NCBI GenBank assembly: GCA_963693285.1
Contig: OY848930.1
Location: forward strand, 4,278,001-4,342,000
Reading direction: 5' to 3'
Source: Xestospongia muta
Lineage: Eukaryota > Porifera > Demospongiae > Haplosclerida > Petrosiidae
Length of the DNA stretch: 64,000 bases
Made by a program: the position numbers and the translations under genes. Below, piece after piece: positions 55,728 through 64,000 of the stretch. Under the pieces are notes generated by a model. That model searched no databases, had not been told where the DNA came from, and saw nothing but the letters and a program-made list of their open reading frames with translations. Within the stretch, counting starts at the first letter, position 1, and every line of letters begins with the position of its first letter.

Positions 55728-56353
55728 ATATCACAAAATATCTTACAACAACAGTTAAAGAAGTTGTGGACAAGCTTACTGATAATGTTGATTTGAAATC
55801 AGCTCTAGCATATGACTTTGGAAACTATGGTAAGGGCCATGACAAAATACTGACTTTACATTATAAATATCATAAAGAAATTCCAATGGATACTGATACC
55901 TGAGTATCTATTTTATTATAGATATTATCAGATTAAACAATACATATTACACATTAACACCACAAGAAATAGTGTCCTTGATTCAGTCATTATTTTCCAA
56001 CTTCTCCTTATATTCACTCTATTAGCTTAATATACTTAAAACTGTTATTTTTCTTCATAGGTACCTTTCCTGATGAAAGTAGTTTTGCAATGCATTCTTT
56101 TCTTCAACTCAGCTTTATTCCATCAACTCATTATCCAATAGGTGGATCAAGTGAGATAGCATATAATATGATATGTATGATTGAAGTTGTTGGTGGTCGT
56201 GTCCTTGTGAGGGTGAAGGAAATTTTTGTGAGTGATTGTCGTGCTGTAGATGTCAAGGTGACTAAAGGTAAACAAGGGTATACGATAATGGCTCCATTAA
56301 TTATATCAGATGCTGGATTCATGAACACTGTTCATAAATTATTACCAGATAAA
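55728..56353 (+). pseudogene. RETSAT-like fragment R14
   Basis: The last part of exon 1 (YLTTTVKEVVDKLTDN to 55829), the intron and the first 97 codons of exon 2 (from about 56062). It ends inside HKLLPD, where the Gypsy-flank repeat begins. Confidence 0.85.
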
Positions 56354-56459
56354 TTAAAATTATTAGTGGATTGGAAATGATGCTCAAAGATTATACTACC
56401 AGTTATATGTAGCTAACAAATTTGTGGTTCTTAAGCCACTTTTAATAGTTATTGATCAC

Positions 56460-57035
56460 AAATAGATAAGACAGTTTCTTTCTACATGTAAATCATTATA
56501 TAGCAGCATTGTTGCTTCTAAGTTTAGTTTTATAAGAACATCACGATGAAGAGAAGTATCCTATGCATGCTCTCTCTACAAGTGAGAATCACCCACTCAC
56601 AGTGAAGGTGAACATAAATAATGTCAATTTACAAATGGAAGTTGACACTGGAGCCACGCTATCCATTATTAGTGAGAAGACATACAAGAGGTTATGGCCC
56701 ATAAAAAGGCTGACTCCATTGTTGAAGTATTCTGACATAACATTGAAGATGTATGCAGGAGAACAAATTGAAGTTTTAGGATCCATAGATATAAATGTGA
56801 CCTACTTGAATCAAAAGAAACAGTTACTGTTTTTAGTAGTTTCAGGAGATGATCCATTAATTTACTGTTAGGCCAAGACTGGCTACAACAAATAAAACTG
56901 GACTGGTCAGGGCTACATGCTCAAGTTCCAAAGAGTCAGTGGCAAGACATGATTGCCATCAAGATGTTTTCAAAGATGAACTTGGAAGAATTCAAGGAAC
57001 TACAGCTAAATTTTACCTGCAGTCTGATCCATTCC
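56460..57035 (+). mobile_element. Gypsy-type retroelement fragment, protease region intact
   Basis: 56563-56871 encodes an aspartic protease domain with the active-site D-T-G-A followed by LSIIS. After a frameshift near 56870, DWLQQIKLDWSGL and DVFKDELGRIQGTT lead into the start of a reverse-transcriptase region that ends abruptly near 57035. It is the same element type as 35102-35455. Confidence 0.75.
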
Positions 57036-57400
57036 ATTCAGGTTTTAGGAATGACTAAACTTACAATTTAAGCTGACACAAGAAACCATCATCAATTTGA
57101 TTATACAAGAGTTACATACATACAGGAGAGTTTTTTATACATCCATACATGTAAGTTTAAGATTTGGGATTCTGATTGGGTTTCGAGATGAATAAATAGT
57201 CCTAATTACTATATAGTTTTTAGAGTTAATACTTAATGACAACCAAAAGTGCTCTCTCAAGCTTCAAACTTATCTTCGTACCGCATAAAGACAGTAGCAA
57301 GACGTTCGTTTCTACTTTCTAGATACTTTTTTGGCGGTACAACGAGAACAAAGTTTGACACAGGAAAATCTGATTGGTCACTGAACTATTACTCCATTAC
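57036..57400. other. Unassigned 365 bp
   Basis: No coding sequence or repeat recognised. Confidence 0.4.
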
Positions 57401-57402
57401 TC

Positions 57403-57441
<39 letters not shown>

Positions 57442-58402
57442 GTCGTTTTTATAAAATTTTAAATAATAATTTGAAGTTCACTATTGGTCTCTTATATCAT
57501 CTACAAAATGTCCATATCAGTTCGTTTGATTATTTATCATTGGTTATGTTTGAAAATAATTTTATATTTTTACTCTGTTATTAATTAGTTATTTGTTATA
57601 ACTTTTAAACCTATCAACCTTTTTATTTCATTACCTTTCTAATTTTGATTCAGCTCTTACCACTTCACTAAATTATATTTGAAGATGCTCTACTGTCCCT
57701 TTTTTAGCCAACTACGATCATGATGGTCTGTCTCTTGTAATTAGCCATGTTCAAACTTAAAACCAATAGTCTAGTCAGTGACATATTGTTTGGAATTACT
57801 CTCATCCTGACTTAACTTGTTCAAAATTAATTTCTTCTTTCTAATATAAGCTGGGACAACCTCTTACACTTTAACTGTAATAACAGGAATTTAAAAGAAC
57901 ATTCATGAGTATCATAAATATAATTTATACATAAAACCTCATTTTTCATTAGGTATTTTAATCGTATAAATAGTTTTATTAAAGTAACAATAATACTAAA
58001 TAATTGAGGGAGAGGGGTGTTTATGGTCTACAGGTTTAGTTGCATCAGCACATTCATTGTCTAACTGTTCTCTCAGCTGTTAAATCGCCACCCTTATGAG
58101 CAAGAGAAGGTCAAATCTTTCTTTAGACATTCTTAAATATTTAAAATGTGATTCAGCGTCTGACAGACGCATTTCTTCTTCTTCTTCTTGAATCAAATTG
58201 TGAATAAATATAGGACGCACCCACATTGTTCTTCTTCGTTTCTGTCGCCTTCGTCATCTGTAAACCAAAGCAAGAAGCAACACTTCAGCTTCCATGATGA
58301 GGGCGTCCTCTTATTTATAATATTATGAGCAAGATTGACGCTGCTAACATAAAACACTTCACTTCCGGTTAATAGGAAATTGAGTAAGCAGCTAATAAAT
58401 TA
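57401..58402. repeat. (ATT)n block plus RETSAT upstream block
   Basis: 57401-57440 is an (ATT)n tract and 57441-57918 repeats 38563-39035. 57918-58402 repeats 40799-41296 (RETSAT upstream region, starting in the sequence after the DOLK stop). Non-coding. Confidence 0.7.
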
Positions 58403-58474
58403 CGAAGTGTCTACCGTCTTCCGGACCTGTAGTTTCTCGAAAAGCGCCCGGTTACCGGACCTGTAGACACTTCG
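58403..58474. repeat. Hairpin with GC-rich insert upstream of R15
   Basis: CGAAGTGTCTAC (58403-58414) and its complement (58463-58474) enclose 48 bp that contain CCGGACCTGTAG twice. At the homologous site 41297-41318 the arms are joined directly as a perfect 22-bp palindrome. Confidence 0.75.
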
Positions 58475-58496
58475 AATGAATTATAGTTTTTTAAAG

Positions 58497-60572
58497 ATGT
58501 TCATTTATATCAGTGGAGTGCTGATCTTACTGGCTGTCTTAGTAATAAGAAGTTTGTATAGGAAGTTGTGGTTTTTTACTCCACTTTCTAAACAACTTCT
58601 TTTTGATCTAGATCTCCTCAAACATCGTCCTGGTGGTGATATTGATATTGAACTAGATCAAAGCAAAAGAGATAAAGTACTAAAGAATGCTTTCTCCATT
58701 GACAAAGTACCAAAATCATTGGATGCCATTGTCATAGGCAGTGGAGTAGGTGGACTAACTCCTGCTGTCCTTTTGTCTAAAGCTGGCAAGAAAGTATTAG
58801 TATTAGAGCAACATGATCAAGCTGGTGGATCTTGCCATGTCTTTACTGAGAAAGGGTTTGAATTTGACATTGGCATACATTATGTTGGTAATATGAATGA
58901 AGGAACATGGTCTCGTTTACTTGCTGATCAACTTACTGGTGGAAAGTTACAATGGGCTCCCCTGGACAATATCTATGATGTACTAGCCATGGGAGAGAAC
59001 TATCAACATCGGTATGAATATCCACGTGGTCATGAAGACCACATCCAATATCTCATTAGCAAATTCCCTGATGAAGAGAAAGCCATTCGAAAGTTTTTCC
59101 GATATATGCGAGAGGCAGTTTGGTGTGCAGGAGTGATGACAATCTTAAAGTTGTTACCAAAACCACTAGTAAAATGTCTACTTGCATTAAAAGTAATACA
59201 GCTTTTTTTTCCTTGCTTGAAATACTTAACTACAACAGTTAATGAAATCTTGGACAAAATTACTGATAATGTTGAGTTGAAATCTGCTCTAGCATATAAT
59301 TTCGGAAGCTATGGTAAGAACCACGAGATCAGTATAATGGAAACTCTTTCCAATGGACATTTAATTTTTTGGTACCCTTGCAACTATGAGTAAACATAAT
59401 ACAGAAGTCTGATAATGCTACATAGCAGTATGCATGAGAGATGAATTAATTATGGAGCCCTTAATTGAGAATGTCCTTAATAAGAGTTTTCCAACTATTA
59501 TGCATTGCTGTTATAGCTATAATGAAATGATACTGTTTCTTTCTATGTAGCAACTCCACCTGATGAAGGTAGTTTTGCAATGCACTCTCTTCTTCAACTC
59601 AACTTTATTCCATCAACTCATTATCCAATAGGTGGACCAAGTGAGATACCATATAATATGATACCTATGATTGAAGCTGCTGGTGGTCGTGTCCTTGTGA
59701 GGGTGAGGGTGAAGGAAATTATTGTGAGTGATGGTCGTGCTCTAGGTGTCAAGGTGACTAAAGGTAAACAACAGTACATGATAATAGCTCCATTAATTAT
59801 ATCGGATGCTGGACTCATGAACACTGTTCATAAACTATTACCAGATCATGTGACCAAGAAATACCAGATGGATAGTGTCACAAAATTGGTCAAGCCAGCT
59901 CCTGGTTTTCTAATAGTATTCATAGGTCTTAATGGTACGAAAGAAGAACTTGGTTTGAAATCTCAAAATGTATGGTATATTCCAGAAGATATTGAGAAAT
60001 ATACGGACAGATATCGTGCACTAACAGCTGAAAAACCTGGACTTGATGAATCACTATATTTATTTGTTGCTTTTCCTTCAGCTAAAGATCCTACTTATAA
60101 TTTACGTTGTCCTGGTAAGTCAACATGCTCTATTCTTACATTTGGAAAATATGAATGGTTTGAAGAATGGAAAAATGAAAAGGTGATGCATCGTGGTGAC
60201 GACTATAAGTCATACAAAATGGAGATGGGTCGTCAGTTATGGCAGAATGTTTGTATTCTCTATCCTCATCTTGAAGATAAGTTGGAATATCTAGAAGTTG
60301 GAACACCTCTTAGTTTCCAGCACTATCTTGAGTCATATGGTGGAAGTGGATATGGACTAGATCATACTGTATACCGATTTGATCCATATGTCCAGACTGA
60401 GCTGCGACCTGAGACACCAGTGAGTGGTCTATATCTGACAGGTCAAGATTTGTTTAGTGATGGGTTCTCTGGTGCAATGTTTGGAGGTGTCTTTTGTGCA
60501 TCAGCCATATTGCAACGTAATTTAATGACAGAATTGATGGAGCTAAGGAAAATATGGAAGAAACAAAACTAG
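58497..60572 (+). CDS. RETSAT-like oxidoreductase, divergent copy R15 (intact)
   Basis: Exons 58497-59313 and 59551-60572, 612 residues. The upstream in-frame ATG at 58476 would add seven residues, but MFIYIS matches the start of the other copies. The anchor, GSGVGG and YLTGQD are present. It differs from the rest: the intron (237 bp) is unrelated in sequence, the junction reads GSYG|ATPPDEGS, and exon 2 has a distinct segment (PEDIEKYTDRYRALTAEKPG) three residues longer, followed by FVAFPSAKDP. The segment LFFPCLKYLTTTVNEILDKI also differs. It could be the least homogenised, most ancestral member. An NPEPL1-like copy follows tail-to-tail. Confidence 0.9.
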
Positions 60573-60910
60573 AGAACATGCTCTAAATTTCAAGCTTAAA
60601 AATCAAATGTCCTGACAGTTAAAATAAAAACTAATTGTTACAACTCTTTCTTTTGCAGTGTAGTTAATCCATTTAATAACACAATATTTATTAAGTGATG
60701 CACCAAAAACAGAACAATAGAGAATCCATTCAAGGAAGACAATGTACGTAGAGTAAGAAACCATAAATTTCTATATGACCATAATTTCCTGTCAATAACT
60801 ATAATGACATTATGATAATGTAATTTGGATTATGTTAATTCAATTTAAGATAAGATGTAGCTATAACCATTTAATTTCAGTTCAGCACATCAACCACAAA
60901 ATATAAGAAG
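60573..60910. other. Convergent intergenic region, copy D
   Basis: 338 bp, a shortened inverted relative of 924-1416. Nothing else seen. Confidence 0.6.
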
Positions 60911-61863
<953 letters not shown>

Positions 61864-63240
61864 TGCCTCCCTTTCTGTTGATCAGTACTATCAAGGAACA
61901 TGTTAAGACTCTAAAACAAAGCAGAATATGGCAGCATAATCAGCAAGTCAGAGAATGGTTAGAAACTAAATGGCTTTCTTCACCCAAGGTATGTACATAC
62001 ATACATACATACCACCATACATACCATACATACCATACATACCATACATACATACATACATATTACAAGCAACACTAGGTAGATGTAGGTCTATTGCTTT
62101 GTACATACTAAGATATTGTATGTCATGTTTCACTATAGCTATGGGCTAGAGCATTCCGTGATCGTAATTTCATGCAGCAGTTGATACTAACAATGGCACA
62201 GAATCACTCAATAAGTTGTTGAAGTACAGCTTCTTACCTCAAAAAAAGCTGATGACATTATCTGCTGTAGCTACTCTCATAGTGGAGGTATTCCTTCCAG
62301 AGACTTATCAAAAATACCTCTTCATAAACTACAAACAGTCTTCTGAATACTGTTCATATAAGTCTTTTGTATCCAACTTTCTACATGGCCAACCACGATC
62401 AGTAATTATTAGCTGTATGGAAAGACAATCAAAATCACTCAAGTATACCGAAGAAGATGTGTGCCTAATTAATGCTATGCGCCCACGCACAGCGAGGTTA
62501 ATGATAGTTATGGCAAATTTAGTGTTAGAGGATCCAATGGTGGTAACCACCACACAGTATTGTTTGGTGTTAGCTCAGATGAAACAAGTCCATCCTGTAC
62601 ATGTCGAGATTGGACACAATGGCACATTCCTTGCAAACACTTTTGGACAGTGTTTCGATTCTATCCCTCTTGGAACTGGGATAAACTACCTGAAAATTAT
62701 AAGAAGAGTGCTTACCTCAGTACAGATACTGATGCTCTGGATACTTTCTTTGACAAGTCATCATTATTGACATCATCAATGGAAATTACCAATGATCTTG
62801 ACAGCTCACCAGGTGACATCAATTCTAGGGGTACTGAAATGGATAAAATTCCAAAACAGAAGGTATAACATGTTCATTAATTGAATTATATTATCATTAT
62901 TCATTCACAGATATTCTACAAGTCTCTAAAACTGGATGGAGAGCGAGCAAGAACAGCTCTTAAAGTCTTAGAAACCATGACATATTCATGCTTAAATCCA
63001 GGAGATTTAAATGCTCTTACTGAAAGTGTGGAAAAACTTATGACAGAATTTAAAGGAAAGCTTCCTAAATCAGAGGATATTATCTTGCATCCTAATGCAA
63101 GAAAGCTAGTTCGAAAAAGAGCCCAACAGACGCTCAAGAAATATTGATCATTGCCCAAATATGTCAGATGAGAGAAACACAAAAGTGACTGGCGTCATCG
63201 ACATCGTGTTGGTCAGAAAGCTTCCAAACTCAGAAAGGTA
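61864..63240 (+). pseudogene. CARF-like protein (MULE/SWIM type), C-terminal half, copy C
   Basis: Inverted copy of 6300-7632. Exons about 61864-61989 (QSRIWQHNQQVREWLETKW), 62139-62864 (KLLKYSFLPQKK, SWIM finger CTCRDWTQWHIPCKH) and 62911-63147 (ending LKKY*). A 29-bp net insertion near 62473-62502 (containing GCGCCCACGCACAGCG) breaks the frame just before the SWIM finger; the minus-strand copy lacks it. The frameshift before VDTNNG is shared. A further exon-like piece (HKSDWRHRHRVGQKASKLRK) ends at 63237 with a GTATTA donor. Confidence 0.65.
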
Positions 63241-63263
63241 TTATTCACAAAATTCATTGTACA

Positions 63264-63719
63264 TTGTATGTGTATAATGAACAGAAATACATATCTAATA
63301 ACATTTATCCATTTTTGAAACACTTGGTAATTAGGAAAGCCTTCTTGTACATGTACAAATTTGAGAATTCTGTGCGAATCAAAAAAGTTAAAATTATACA
63401 GGCTACTCAAAACCACTTGTCTACAAAGGCACAACCTACTCCAGAAAACTCAGGTCTATTTTCAACAAATAATAAACATGAATCCGAATTCATTGGACTC
63501 AAGGGAAACGAAAAGATTGGTAAAACTGTTCTATCATAGTGTATACAGTTAATACATAAAATGCATTATACAGTTGGTAAAAAGCGTAAGAGATGTGGTA
63601 AGTGTGCTGGATGTACAGAAAGGGATTGTGGTACTTGCAAGTACTGTTTGGATATGAAGAAATTTGGAGGGGCAGGAAAACAAAAACAATCTTGTGTGAA
63701 AAGAATATGTACTCCACAG
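63264..63719 (+). pseudogene. CXXC zinc-finger exon and preceding exon, copy C
   Basis: Exon 63574-63719 encodes the same eight-cysteine CXXC finger as 5808-5953 and 13437-13582. The preceding open stretch 63264-63539 ends near donor GTAAAA after GNEKI. All three copies have kept the finger without a lesion. The pseudogene label is tentative. Confidence 0.6.
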
Positions 63720-63888
63720 GTACACTATATAATGTATATGCAACTTACATAATGTCAGGTCAATTGCTTTCATATAGGTCCTTGTAACCTCACCTATACA
63801 AGGTCCTTCTCAAGTTTCCTCTCATCAGACAATAACAATAGTTTGATGAAAACGATTATTATTAACTCATAAAAAAAGTAGGCAGTGT

Positions 63889-64000
63889 CTATTTGTCCGG
63901 CAGGAAATGTATACTTTGTTGTGTATTAAACTGATCCCCACCCCCTAAACCTTAACCTACCTTTATACAACAAAGTATACATTTCCTGCCGGACAAATAG
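63889..64000. mobile_element. MITE-like element with 34-bp perfect terminal inverted repeats
   Basis: 63889-63922 and 63967-64000 are perfect inverted copies (34 bp, beginning CTATTTGTCCGGCAGG). They enclose 44 bp with CCCCACCCCCTAAACC. The left side is preceded by CAGTGT, so the repeat may be longer and its right end may lie beyond the window. It interrupts the unit: the sequence left of it matches 5.6-5.7 kb and the element has no counterpart there. Confidence 0.85.

Overview
The window looks like nuclear DNA of a marine invertebrate, most likely a sponge of the Amphimedon type. This is inferred from AT-rich sequence, very short GT-AG introns (often 50-250 bp), animal gene families (RETSAT, DOLK, MFSD1, NPEPL1, cytochrome b5, CXXC and SWIM zinc fingers) and the mixture of transposons. 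No database search was possible, so the species is a guess.

Layout. (1) 1-14.1 kb holds two nearly identical tandem copies of a 7.63-kb unit: truncated NPEPL1-like aminopeptidase (+), intact two-exon RETSAT-like gene (-), a captured RETSAT fragment beside a broken DDE transposase (+), a broken YqaJ/SWIM-type gene (-), a CXXC zinc-finger exon (-) and a broken MULE/SWIM protein of the CARF-like kind (-). (2) 14.0-15.2 kb is another part of the CARF-like gene. (3) 15.4-25.2 kb is the single-copy core: cytochrome b5 with two alternative C-terminal membrane-anchor exons (+), an MFSD1-like transporter (-) and a 14-exon dolichol kinase (+). The start codons of the last two lie 18 bp apart, head to head. 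A tRNA-Leu(UAA) lies antisense in a DOLK intron. (4) 25.8-60.6 kb is a plus-strand array of RETSAT-like genes and relics, separated by 212-bp spacers, pieces of the DOLK 3' end, Gypsy-type and Penelope-like retroelements and MITE-like sequences. (5) 60.9-63.8 kb repeats NPEPL1, CARF-like and CXXC in inverted orientation relative to 5.8-9.0 kb, so the two window ends form the arms of a large inverted repeat. A short terminal-inverted-repeat element ends at the last base.

I count six RETSAT-like genes with an open frame across both exons: two on the minus strand (1417-3478, 9046-11107) and four on the plus strand (25769-27825, 32754-34811, 42991-45049, 58497-60572). About nine more copies on the plus strand are pseudogenes or fragments, and there are two captured fragments on the minus strand. 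The intact copies encode 607-612 residues, close to vertebrate RETSAT (about 610). Each has an N-terminal hydrophobic anchor, a GSGxGG dinucleotide-binding motif and a YLTGQD motif near the C terminus. The ancestral order was probably DOLK> RETSAT> <NPEPL1, because bits of the DOLK tail precede several RETSAT copies and NPEPL1 copies lie tail-to-tail after others.

The most interesting signals are the RETSAT birth-and-death array with its conserved E-box spacer, and the cytochrome b5 gene whose two last exons carry differently charged tails that could direct the protein to different membranes.
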